Source: Phycisphaerales bacterium
Lineage (GTDB): Bacteria > Planctomycetota > Phycisphaerae > Phycisphaerales > UBA1924
Assembly: GCA_020850415.1 (NCBI GenBank)
Contig: JADZER010000017.1
Location: forward strand, 62,001 to 126,000
Length of the DNA: 64,000 nucleotides
Reading direction: 5' to 3'
Shown here piece after piece: positions 9,117 to 17,460 of the stretch; the stretch's first letter is position 1; every line of letters starts with the position of its first letter. Made by a program: the position numbers and the translations under genes. Below the pieces are notes generated by a model, which worked only from the letters and a program-made list of their open reading frames with translations, did not search any database and was not told the DNA's origin.

Positions 9117-9637
9117 TCCTGCCCGCTCAGCCGGTCGCGCAGCCAGGCCCGCGCGAAGTACCAGTCGGCCTCGGCCGTCTTGGGCGAGACCCCCACCTCT
9201 TCCGCGGCTTCTGCGCAGGTGAGCCCCCCGAAAAACCGGAGTTCGACCACTCTTGCCTTCCGGGCGTCGAGCCGGGCGAGCTGGGTAAGGGCCTCGTCGA
9301 GGGCGAGCATGTCCAGGTCCACGCCGCCGACCGCCCCGGACTCGGCCGAGAGGGTGACCCGCAGCCAATCCCCGCCCCGCTTCTGGGTGTTCCGCGCCCG
9401 GGCGTGGTCGACCAGGATCTGGCGCATCGCGTTGGCCGCCACCGCCTGGAAGTGCGTCTGGCTCTTCCATTCCGACGCGCTGTTGGCGAGCTTGAGGTAC
9501 GCCTCGTGCACCAGGGCGGTCGGCTGGAGCGTGTGATCTCGGCGCTCGGCGTGGAGATACGCGGCGGCCAGACCCCGCAGGGCGTCGTAGGCGGACGGGC
9601 CGAGTTCGGGCGGTCGGTCTGGGAAGCTGTCGCTCAT
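9113..9637 (-). CDS. ECF-family RNA polymerase sigma factor
   Basis: A 174-aa sigma-70-family factor. Region 2 is visible as LVHEAYLKL and FQAVAANAMRQILVDHARAR. Region 4 is LDARKARVVELRFFGGLTCAEAAEEVGVS, a helix-turn-helix. The sequence resembles the TIGR02999-type planctomycete ECF group. ATG 9637 (MSDSFPD) has GAGGG upstream; the open frame extends further but overlaps the divergent promoter region. It is first gene of the operon with the TPR kinase and is divergent, 113 nt away, from the S74 fibre gene, which it may control (inference). Confidence 0.9.
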   Translation of the reverse strand: MSDSFPDRPPELGPSAYDALRGLAAAYLHAERRDHTLQPTALVHEAYLKLANSASEWKSQTHFQAVAANAMRQILVDHARARNTQKRGGDWLRVTLSAESGAVGGVDLDMLALDEALTQLARLDARKARVVELRFFGGLTCAEAAEEVGVSPKTAEADWYFARAWLRDRLSGQE

Positions 9638-9750
9638 GGGGCCCTCGGACCGCCCGATTCGCCAGATCGGCATAGGAGCGACCCCGGGCATTCTCGCGGA
9701 TTCCCGGGAGAGACGCAAGCACCGCACCACCAACACACGCGGGAGGAGCG

Positions 9751-11070
9751 ATGAAAAGGTCCGCTTTCAATGTGGTCATAGGGTTCTGCTTGGCATGGGG
9801 GGGCCCGGCGCCGGCTCTCGCACAGTCCGCCAGCGAGATCTCATTCCAGGGCTCGCTGGCACAGGCTGGCGTCCCGGCGGAGGGGACCTTCGACTTCACT
9901 GTCTCGCTCTGGGATGCCCCGTCCGGTGGCAGCCAGATCGGCCAGACCCTCCAGTTCGACGACGACGCGGTGCACGAAGGCCTGCTCGACCTGATGCTGG
10001 ATTTCGGCGCTGGTGCCTGGGAGGGCGACCGCTGGCTGCAGATCGTCGTGGACGGCGTCACGCTCACGCCGCGCCAGTTCGTCTCCGCCGCCCCGCGATC
10101 GGTCGCGACGAGGGGGATCTTCGTCAGTCCCTCCGGCGGGTTCGTCGGCATCGGGCGCCAGACGCACGTCACGGGCGCAGAGATCTTCGGCATCTCGAAG
10201 GACACCAACGGGTTCGCCGGGATGTATGTGAATACGGGCCCGAGCGGCCTGCCCTTCTACGGCTACGCCCTCGACGGCGCCGCCCGCACCTACCACTACC
10301 TGGACGGACCGTCCGGCAGCTGGAGGCTGGTCCACGCCGGCGGCACCGCGCTGACGATCGACCCCAATCGCCGTGTGGGCATCGGAACCACCGCGCCCTC
10401 GGCGGGGTTGGAGGTCGTTGTCTCCAGCGGCGCGGCGATCGAAGCGAGCTCGTCGAGCGTCCACGCCATCCGCGGCGAGACCACCGCCGACAACCGGTCG
10501 GGCGTCATCGGCCAGCACACCGGTTCCGGGGAAGGCCAGGGCGTGAGCGGCACGGCCTTCGGCACGAGCGGGAGCGGTGTTCGCGATCATGCAAACCGCC
10601 AGGGCGTCGTCAACTACGGCGTGGAGGGCAGCAGCAACAGCACCATCGGCTACGACTTCTACGCCAGCGGGCCCGGCATCAACTACGGCGCCCCGTCCTC
10701 CATCCGCTGGAAGCGCAACATCACCGCCGTCGCCGACCCGCTCGGCAAGCTGGCCAAGATCCGCGGGGTCTACTACGACTGGGACAGCGCGCACGGCGGG
10801 GGACACGACATCGGCTTTGTCGGGGAGGAGGTCGGCAGGGTCGTCCCCGAGATCGTCGCCTACGAGCCCGGCGGCGAGTTCGTCACCGGCATGGACTACG
10901 GACGCATGACGCCGCTGCTGGTCGAGGCCGTCAACGCCCTGCAGGAAGAGAAGGACGCCGAGATCGCCGACATCCGCGCCGAGAACGATGTGCTCCGCTC
11001 CCACCTCGATGACCTCGAACGCCTGGTCGCGGCCTTGGCCAGCGCACAACAGCGGGAGATCGCCCGATGA
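9751..11070 (+). CDS. Exported tail-fibre-like protein with C-terminal S74 intramolecular chaperone domain
   Basis: 439 aa with a signal peptide (MKRSAFNVVIGFCLAW...ALAQ) and GGAGGAG before the ATG. The first ~110 residues form the module FQGSLAQAGVPAEGTFDFTV...LWDAPSGG...LTPRQFVSAAP shared with the next gene. Middle blocks read VGIGTTAPSAGLEV, typical of trimeric fibres. The C-terminus matches the peptidase S74 chaperone: SIRWKRNI keeps the Ser and Lys positions of the SxxRxKxNI autocleavage motif, followed by DIGFVGEEV and MTPLLVEAVNALQEEKD, then a coiled coil. In known S74 proteins this domain drives trimerisation and then cuts itself off. The gene overlaps the next by 4 nt. Confidence 0.88.
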   Translation: MKRSAFNVVIGFCLAWGGPAPALAQSASEISFQGSLAQAGVPAEGTFDFTVSLWDAPSGGSQIGQTLQFDDDAVHEGLLDLMLDFGAGAWEGDRWLQIVVDGVTLTPRQFVSAAPRSVATRGIFVSPSGGFVGIGRQTHVTGAEIFGISKDTNGFAGMYVNTGPSGLPFYGYALDGAARTYHYLDGPSGSWRLVHAGGTALTIDPNRRVGIGTTAPSAGLEVVVSSGAAIEASSSSVHAIRGETTADNRSGVIGQHTGSGEGQGVSGTAFGTSGSGVRDHANRQGVVNYGVEGSSNSTIGYDFYASGPGINYGAPSSIRWKRNITAVADPLGKLAKIRGVYYDWDSAHGGGHDIGFVGEEVGRVVPEIVAYEPGGEFVTGMDYGRMTPLLVEAVNALQEEKDAEIADIRAENDVLRSHLDDLERLVAALASAQQREIAR

Positions 11071-12656
11071 TGCGGATGCTTGTCGTGCTCGCCGTCGCCG
11101 TCCTCTCGTGCCCCGCGTCCGCACAGTCCGACACCGCGTTCACCTACCAGGGCGAGCTGCTGCAGGGCAGCATGCCGGCCGACGGTTCGTTCCCCATGAC
11201 CTTCCGGCTCTGGGACGCCCCGTCCGGCGGCTCCCCGGTGGGGCCGCAGGTCAGCCGGCCGGCCGTGGCGGTGGACGAGGGGCGGTTCGCCGTCGAGCTG
11301 GACTTCGGCGCCTCGCCGTTTGACAACTCACCGCGCTGGCTGGAGATCTCGGTGGACGGCTTCACGCTCGCCCCGCGCCACCCGATCACGCGCTCGCCCT
11401 ACGCGGTCCAGACGCGGGGCATCTTCGTCGACGACGACGAGAACATCGGCGTCGGCACCACCAGCCCGACCCAGCGCGTGCATGTCGTCGGCGACGGGCC
11501 CGCGGTGCGGGTCACCGGCACCGGCGACCAGCCGACCTCGTCGGGCAAGCTGCAGCTCCAGGGCGGCAACTTCCCCAGCCAGTTCTCCCCGCTCGGCGCC
11601 GTCGAGTTCTACGACGAGACCGGGGGCCTCCGCGCGCTCGTCGGCGGCAACAAGTCCGGGCCGAGCGCGGCGCAGCTCAGCTTCAGTGTCACACCGGGGG
11701 AGGTCGCCCAGGTCAATATCGCCAGCAACCGTGTCCGCGTCCGCGACCGCATCGAGCTGGTCCGGGGCACCGACCTCGGCCTCGCGGCCAGGCTGTTCGG
11801 TGACGGGTCGGACAGCTTCCTCCAGGCCCTCGGCGGCAACCTCGCGATCGGACACGAGTCCCCCGTCGCCCCGCTCGACCTCGCCGGCAACGCCTACTTC
11901 CGCGACAGGGTCGGGATCGGCACGAGCTTCCCCTTCGCGACCCTGGATGTCGACGGCAACGCCTTCTTCCGCCAGCGCGTCGGCGTCGGTCTGTCCACGC
12001 CGTCGGCGACGCTCGATGTGCTCGGCGACAGCACCTTCCGCAACCGGCTCCGGATCGGCACCACCACCCCAAGCCTCTACGGCCAGCTCACCATCGACGA
12101 CTCCGGCGACGGGTCCATCTTCGCCATCAGCGCCTACTCCCAGCAGCCGGCCTTCCCCACCATCTACGCCGACAACGCCGCGAACGGGCCGGTCCTCTGG
12201 GCGATCAGCAGCGGCGATGTCGGCCCGGGCGGCGGCGGCACGATCGTGGTCGGCGACACCGCCGGCGCCAATGTGGCCATGGACAACAACGAGATCATGG
12301 CCCGCAACAACGGCTCGACCGCGCCGCTCTATCTCAACGCCGACGGCGGCGATGTCAGCATGGGCCTGCACCGCATTCACCCCGCGCTCGCCTACGCCTC
12401 GATCACCGGCGGCGGCAACATCGTCAGCCGGTCGTCCAATGTCACCGGGGTGCAGCGGCTCGGGCCCGGGTGGTACGAGATCACGATCGCCGGAGGCATC
12501 ACGGGCGCCGACATCGTGCTCTGCTCGGGTCGCTACGGCGGCCTCACCGCCACAGGCAACACCGACACCGCGCCCAAGCTGCAGGTCCAGGTCTACGACC
12601 CGTTCGCCGAGGACTTCCGAGACTGGCCGTTCACATTCGTCGTCTACAGGCCCTGA
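11067..12656 (+). CDS. Exported fibre-like paralogue without S74 domain
   Basis: 529 aa with a signal peptide (MMRMLVVLAVAVLSCPASAQ). Its N-terminal ~110 residues are clearly paralogous to the preceding protein (YQGELLQGSMPADGSFPMTF, LWDAPSGG, LAPRHPITRSPYAVQTRGIF). The middle has repeats of the type VGIGTSFPFATLDVDGNAFF, as in fibre or head-domain proteins. It lacks the S74 chaperone and ends in a beta-rich domain (GPGWYEITIAGGITGADIVL). The start codon overlaps the upstream stop (ATGATG with TGA), so the pair is coupled. It may use the partner's chaperone or form a mixed fibre, which is inference only. Confidence 0.85.
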   Translation: MMRMLVVLAVAVLSCPASAQSDTAFTYQGELLQGSMPADGSFPMTFRLWDAPSGGSPVGPQVSRPAVAVDEGRFAVELDFGASPFDNSPRWLEISVDGFTLAPRHPITRSPYAVQTRGIFVDDDENIGVGTTSPTQRVHVVGDGPAVRVTGTGDQPTSSGKLQLQGGNFPSQFSPLGAVEFYDETGGLRALVGGNKSGPSAAQLSFSVTPGEVAQVNIASNRVRVRDRIELVRGTDLGLAARLFGDGSDSFLQALGGNLAIGHESPVAPLDLAGNAYFRDRVGIGTSFPFATLDVDGNAFFRQRVGVGLSTPSATLDVLGDSTFRNRLRIGTTTPSLYGQLTIDDSGDGSIFAISAYSQQPAFPTIYADNAANGPVLWAISSGDVGPGGGGTIVVGDTAGANVAMDNNEIMARNNGSTAPLYLNADGGDVSMGLHRIHPALAYASITGGGNIVSRSSNVTGVQRLGPGWYEITIAGGITGADIVLCSGRYGGLTATGNTDTAPKLQVQVYDPFAEDFRDWPFTFVVYRP

Positions 12657-12712
12657 AGCTTGATCGATCCCGCCGGCAGCACACCCACACCCCGACGGAA
12701 GGAGCAACGACC

Positions 12713-13108
12713 ATGCACGCACCACGCATTCTCGCGCCCGTTCCCGCCCTCGCGCTCGCCGCCGCCGCCCAGGCGCAGAGCTTCTCCATCCCCTGGCACA
12801 CCACCGACGGCGGCGGCGGGACCGCGTCCGGCGGCTCCTTCTCGCTCACGGGCGCCATCGGCCAGCACGACGCCGGCGGACGCATGACCGGGGGCGCCTT
12901 CAGCCTCACCGGGGGCTTCTGGGCCGCCGAGGTCGGCGAGCCGTGTATCGGCGACTTCAACAACGACGGATCGGCCAACACCTTGGATGTGATCGCCTTC
13001 CTCAACGCCTGGGCCGCGGGCGACCCGGCGGCGGACATCAACGGAGACGGCGCCGTGAACACCCTCGATGTGCTGGCCTTCCTCAACGCCTGGGCGGACG
13101 GCTGCTGA
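12713..13108 (+). CDS. Small secreted GC-type dockerin protein
   Basis: 131 aa: a signal peptide (MHAPRILAPVPALALAAAAQ) with a strong GGAAGGAG upstream. A ~45-residue Gly/Ser-rich module follows (SGGSFSLTGAIGQ...GGAFSLTGGFW), often found before such tails. The dockerin-like double EF-hand is CIGDFNNDGSANTLDVIAFL, then DINGDGAVNTLDVLAFLNAW, ending ADGC. It is essentially an exported anchor module with little else. It lies 56 nt after the fibre pair and may be co-transcribed with it. Confidence 0.85.
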   Translation: MHAPRILAPVPALALAAAAQAQSFSIPWHTTDGGGGTASGGSFSLTGAIGQHDAGGRMTGGAFSLTGGFWAAEVGEPCIGDFNNDGSANTLDVIAFLNAWAAGDPAADINGDGAVNTLDVLAFLNAWADGC

Positions 13109-13200
13109 CCCCGTATCACCACGCGGCGACGGCGGGCGCACGACGGTCGCACAACGGTCGCACGACGGGCAGTAGAGAAGCCCCCGGCGCACCGGACGGC

Positions 13201-14175
13201 TCAGCCCCGCGGGAACGACGCCCGGAGCAGTGCCAGGCTCTGCGGGATGGCGGTGCGGTAGTCCTCCATCCCCTCGAACTCGAGCGAGATCCAGCCGCGG
13301 TAGCCGTGCTCGTTCAGGATCTGCCCGATGCGCGCATAGTCCAGGTCGAGCGTGTACCACTGCCCGCCGCCGTAGTAGGTCTTGGCCTGCACCAGCACCG
13401 TCCGCGGCGCGAGCCTGGCGAGGCGCTCGTAGGGCTCCTCGAGGAAGTTGCCGGTGTCGGTGGTGATCTGGAGCCAGGGCGAATCGACCGCGTCGACGAT
13501 CCGCAGGATGCCCTCGGGCGTCAGCCCCAGGCCCCAGTGGTTCTCGAGCCCCAGCACCACGCCGCAGCGCTCGGCCGCGGGCATGCACCGCTCGAACGCG
13601 TCGATGACCCACGGGAAGGCGTCCTCGTCGGTGTACCCGGGCAGCGGCGGCTCGATGCCGCGGTTGGCCATGAGGGCGTCGAAGTCCTTGGAGGTCCCCC
13701 ACCGCCCGGTGTTGACCCGCATCGTGGGGATGCCCAGGTCGTAGGCGATCTCGATCTGGGCGATGGTGCGGTCGATGTTGAAGTCCCGCTGCTCGCGGTC
13801 GGGGCTGAGAAACCCCTGATGCGTGGACAGGCCCATCAGCGGCAGGCCGAGGCGCTGGGCCCGGCGCTTGTACTCCATCAGGCGCGAGCGGCTGATGAGC
13901 TCGTTCTGCTCGATCTGGTAGAGCAGGATCTCCACGCCGTCGAAGCCGAACTCATCGGCGAGATCGATGCACTTGTCCATGTCGCGCAGGTCGTCGTTGG
14001 TGAATCGCCAGAGCGAGTAGGTGGACAGGGCGATCGGGTGCGTCGTGCGCGCGCCCGAGCCGACCGAAGGCGACGGCTGGCGCCGGACGCGGGCCAGCGC
14101 CGTGGAGACAGGCGCCAGCGAAGCGGCGGCTCCGGTAGCCCCGAGAGCAATGAACCGGCGGCGGGTGTGGGACAT
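13201..14175 (-). CDS. Tat-exported sugar phosphate isomerase/epimerase-like TIM-barrel protein
   Basis: 324 aa of the xylose isomerase-like (AP endonuclease 2) superfamily. The start at 14175 gives MSHTRRRFIALGATGAAASL, a twin-arginine signal. Metal-site candidates are Glu in FDGVEILLYQ, Glu in VLGLENHWG, Asp in ITTDTGNF and Glu in WISLEFEGM. Family members in planctomycetes act on sugars or inositols outside the cytoplasm; the substrate here is unknown. It lies on the opposite strand to the dockerin gene before it and 200 nt downstream of the sigma factor gene. The tatC gene of the window (50811) would serve its export. Confidence 0.85.
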   Translation of the reverse strand: MSHTRRRFIALGATGAAASLAPVSTALARVRRQPSPSVGSGARTTHPIALSTYSLWRFTNDDLRDMDKCIDLADEFGFDGVEILLYQIEQNELISRSRLMEYKRRAQRLGLPLMGLSTHQGFLSPDREQRDFNIDRTIAQIEIAYDLGIPTMRVNTGRWGTSKDFDALMANRGIEPPLPGYTDEDAFPWVIDAFERCMPAAERCGVVLGLENHWGLGLTPEGILRIVDAVDSPWLQITTDTGNFLEEPYERLARLAPRTVLVQAKTYYGGGQWYTLDLDYARIGQILNEHGYRGWISLEFEGMEDYRTAIPQSLALLRASFPRG

Positions 14176-14375
14176 GGCGGATAGCTCCGGAAGGGTGCGT
14201 TCGGAGCCCGCAATGTACCACCACCAGACACCGCTCGCGCACGCCGGCGCTGCTCCTGCCCCCTCTCCCACCCCCGGGCGCGAGAGGGAGGGGGGAGGGC
14301 TCCACCCCTCCTCCTTCCCCAACGCTTAACCTGCCCCCGGCGCGCTGCGACACTCGCACCGTGCGAACCACCCCC

Positions 14376-15128
14376 CTACTGCTCCTCGATCAACGACCGG
14401 ATCACCCGGTACTCGTCGTCCACCTCCGCTGGGTCGCCGGTCGTCTCGGCGACCACCTCGCGGAAGACCGCGTCGAAGCGCCGCTTGACGGTCTGCACCG
14501 CCGCGGCTGCCTCGGCGCCGCTCGCAAACCCAGAACAGGCCGCGTCCTCGGCCAGCGGGCGGACCACCCCGCCGTGCATCGCCGGGCGCAGCACCCGCGC
14601 CTCGAACAGCCGCCAGTGCCCGGCCTTTGCCCGCGAGCCCGCCGTGAAGTGGGCCTCGCACCGGCGCAGCGCCTCCTCGAACAGCGCCAGCGCCCACCGC
14701 CGGTCGAACACGCGCTCGCTGTCGCCCTTGATGCCCAGGCTGTCCTCGCGGTCGAGCTCGCCCAGAGGCACGACCCGTCCGCGCCCGCGCGCCGCCGAGC
14801 GGCGCCACTGGTCCGTCGCGTACCGCTTCAGCGCCGACCGGATCAGCCCGCGCAGCCGGCCGTTCGCCGCCTCGGCCCGCTCGAACAGCCGACGCCCGAT
14901 CACCACATCGGCAAAGAACGCCTGCGTCAGGTCGGCCGCCTCGTCGCGCGTCCGCACCAGCCGGCGCGCACACGCGTACACCGGGGGCCAGTAGATCGCC
15001 GCCGCCCTGTCCGCGGCGGCGGCCCGCTCGCAGGCATCGTCAGAGCGCAGCGCCCCGAGCACCGTCCACTGGGTGGTGGCGAACGCCGCGTGCGTCTGCT
15101 CCAACACATCTCCCCGCATGGGCCCCAT
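14376..15128 (-). CDS. Planctomycete-type RNA polymerase sigma factor
   Basis: 250 aa, with the hallmark opening FATTQWTVLGAL and then YWPPVYACARRLVR...DLTQAFFADVV, typical of a large planctomycete sigma-70-like family often encoded beside Ser/Thr kinases. ATG 15128 is preferred over the in-frame GTG at 15131 because GGAGGAG then lies 7 nt upstream. Region 4 is degenerate (EAAAAVQTVKRRFDAVFREV). It is divergent from a kinase gene starting 55 nt away, so the two probably share regulation. Confidence 0.85.
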   Translation of the reverse strand: MGPMRGDVLEQTHAAFATTQWTVLGALRSDDACERAAAADRAAAIYWPPVYACARRLVRTRDEAADLTQAFFADVVIGRRLFERAEAANGRLRGLIRSALKRYATDQWRRSAARGRGRVVPLGELDREDSLGIKGDSERVFDRRWALALFEEALRRCEAHFTAGSRAKAGHWRLFEARVLRPAMHGGVVRPLAEDAACSGFASGAEAAAAVQTVKRRFDAVFREVVAETTGDPAEVDDEYRVIRSLIEEQ

Positions 15129-15182
15129 CACGAGTCTCCTCCGGATCGCTCCTATTGTGACGACCCGGCCGCGTATTGCAAG

Positions 15183-17321
15183 ATGAAATCAGACTTCTTA
15201 CACTGGACGGCCGCCATGGGTGAGCCGAGGGATATCAGCCGCGCCCGCATCTCGCCCGACGCCGCCCGGCGCGTCCTCGTCGCCATCGATGACGCCCGCG
15301 GCCACGCCGGCGCCGAGCCCCGCTGGCCGCGGATCGACGGGTACATCATCGAGCGCGAGCTCGGGCGCGGCGCGGGGGGCGTCACCTACCTGGCCCGCAA
15401 GACCGGCTCCGAGGCAAAGATCGCCCTCAAGGTGCTCCATTCGCGCCCCGGCGACGGCCGGGCGTCCCAGCGGGCATGGCGCGAGCTCGACACCCTCCAG
15501 CAGGTCCGCGTCCCCAGCGTCCCCCGGCTGCTGGACTTCGGCACCACCGACCACTCGCTCTACATCGCCACCGAGTACATCGAGGGCACGCCGCTGAGCG
15601 AGCTCTACGCCCACGCCCGGCCCGCCGACCTCGCCGAGATGCGCGAGCGGGTGCGCCTGCTCGAGAAGATCGCCCGCGCCGCCCACTCGCTCCATGAGCG
15701 GGGCGTGATCCACCGGGACCTGAAGCCTTCGAATGTGATCGTCGCGCCGGCGGCGACAAACGGCGCGGACGACAAGCCCGGCGTCGCCGCGGGGAAAGCC
15801 GGCGACGGCGCAAGCAGCGTCGGCGAGCCCTTCATCATCGATCTCGGCATCGCCCTCATCGATGCGCCCGATCTTCACCAGACCCTCACCCAAGACGGCC
15901 AGCCCGTCGGCACCCCCGCCTTCATGGCCCCCGAACAGGCCCGCGGCCGGCGCGAGGAGATCTCGACCCGCAGCGACATCTACTCGCTGGGGGCGATCGG
16001 GTACTGGCTGTGCACGGGCGAGACGCCGCACGACTTGACGGGAGCGACACTGCACGAGGCGATCCGGCGCGTAGGGAGCGAACCGGCGCGGGAGGCGCGG
16101 GGGATCAGCAAGGCGGTGCCGAAGGGGTTGGGGGCGGTGCTGGGGAAGGCGTGTGGGCGGAAAGCGGCCGACAGATACGGGTCCGCAGTCGAACTTGCCG
16201 ACGACCTCGATCGGTGGCGAGGGCGAGAGTTTGTCCACGCGAAAGCCCCGGGCCTCTGGCCGCGGACCACCAGTTGGATGGCCAGACACCCAATCGCTGT
16301 AACTGTACTCCTTTGCGCCACCTTGATGATAGGTACGCTCGCAATCAACTCGGCATCGCTCTGGTGGCTCCGCAAGCAGCCGGATCGAATCACGCTTTTC
16401 GACTCCGCTGCCAGCTGTATGGTGACGGTTGAGCCAATAGCGGGTCCGCCCATCTTCAGTTGGGAGGGTCCGTCTGGTGCGTACTCTGCAGCGCTGGCTT
16501 CGCGCAGCCCCTCCACCCACGCACTCACCTACGCCGTGCTCGCCCACAACGAGCGGGATGACTCTCGTCAGCGGGGGCAACTCTGTTGGTATGCAGTTGA
16601 CCGCTACTCCAATCCGGAAGTGGTTCACGGCCCCGCGGTGCCAGGTGCCGTTGGCCCACCTGAGCCTACGGTGGCCATGTTCGCAGCTCAGGCAGATGTG
16701 TTTCCCCAAGTGCCCGGTACGGAAGTGATCGCTATCCACAGGGGTGAACGACGATCACACTCGGCGATCGCAGTTTACGCATGGAACGGGGTATCCCTCT
16801 CTACGGTATGGTATGACGGACACCTTGACGCGGTCCGCTACTATCCCGCCGCCGGGCTCCTCGTCTGTGCCGGCATTAACAGCGAGCACGAATGGTCCGA
16901 CTACGGGCTTCCCCAAGGACCGCGTTTCGTCCATCCTGAAGTCGTGTTCGCGTTCCGACCGAGTCTGGAACAACAGGGTGATGTTCTTACACTATGCACC
17001 ACCGAGGATGTAGACACCGCATGGAGCTTCGTGTTCTATCCTCCCTCGATGGGGGATCTCTTCTCCTTGACTTCGATGGCCCTCGCTTCCAATCCCCCTC
17101 TGCAACGGCGCGATGTCACAGTGCGCGTCGACCTGGAGGCGCGTGCTGAGTCGCGACACCACATCTCTTGGTTGATTACAACTGATGGTGTTGTGGAAGC
17201 CATCGACCCCGACGACGCCTTCAAGAGCACGCCGGCTCTACCGCCAGCAGACTCTGTCTCACTCGTTCCATTTTGTGAACTGCTGGACGACCTGCGGCGG
17301 CTCCCTCTCACGGACGAATAG
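15183..17321 (+). CDS. Transmembrane Ser/Thr protein kinase with unusual low-GC sensor domain
   Basis: 712 aa; a start at 15216 (MGEPRDIS) is equally possible because neither has a strong ribosome site. Kinase domain at about 54-340: GRGAGG loop, K83 in ALKVL, HRDLKPSN, DLG in place of DFG, APEQ. About 20 extra residues sit between the catalytic loop and DLG. TM helix at about 370-392 (VTVLLCATLMIGTLAI). The ~320-residue C-terminal part has no family I recognise. From about 16200 base composition drops: hand-counted lines give 55-58% GC against 78% in the kinase half. This suggests domain replacement or relaxed constraint. Divergent from the sigma gene. Confidence 0.9.
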   Translation: MKSDFLHWTAAMGEPRDISRARISPDAARRVLVAIDDARGHAGAEPRWPRIDGYIIERELGRGAGGVTYLARKTGSEAKIALKVLHSRPGDGRASQRAWRELDTLQQVRVPSVPRLLDFGTTDHSLYIATEYIEGTPLSELYAHARPADLAEMRERVRLLEKIARAAHSLHERGVIHRDLKPSNVIVAPAATNGADDKPGVAAGKAGDGASSVGEPFIIDLGIALIDAPDLHQTLTQDGQPVGTPAFMAPEQARGRREEISTRSDIYSLGAIGYWLCTGETPHDLTGATLHEAIRRVGSEPAREARGISKAVPKGLGAVLGKACGRKAADRYGSAVELADDLDRWRGREFVHAKAPGLWPRTTSWMARHPIAVTVLLCATLMIGTLAINSASLWWLRKQPDRITLFDSAASCMVTVEPIAGPPIFSWEGPSGAYSAALASRSPSTHALTYAVLAHNERDDSRQRGQLCWYAVDRYSNPEVVHGPAVPGAVGPPEPTVAMFAAQADVFPQVPGTEVIAIHRGERRSHSAIAVYAWNGVSLSTVWYDGHLDAVRYYPAAGLLVCAGINSEHEWSDYGLPQGPRFVHPEVVFAFRPSLEQQGDVLTLCTTEDVDTAWSFVFYPPSMGDLFSLTSMALASNPPLQRRDVTVRVDLEARAESRHHISWLITTDGVVEAIDPDDAFKSTPALPPADSVSLVPFCELLDDLRRLPLTDE

Positions 17322-17460
17322 CCGTGTTCTGCACATTAGTATGGCTCTCGTGCTATTCCTCCCCAGTGCCTGCGTAATCCTGTTGACACAACACCGGTTC
17401 GCCACGCGGTTGCTTGGCGCGGAGTTGGGGAATGTCCGACGGTCACCCAGGAGGTTCTCA

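Noticed and set aside
6861..9536. Long plus-strand frame opposite the TPR kinase
   Set aside because: The opposite strand encodes an unmistakable kinase; the plus-strand product is low-complexity and has no recognisable domain.
9751..12656. Prophage tail module
   Set aside because: Both proteins have Sec signal peptides, and no capsid, terminase, portal or baseplate gene is near.
16733..16741. DnaA box (CTATCCACA) in the kinase gene
   Set aside because: A single mismatched site inside coding sequence, far from dnaA.
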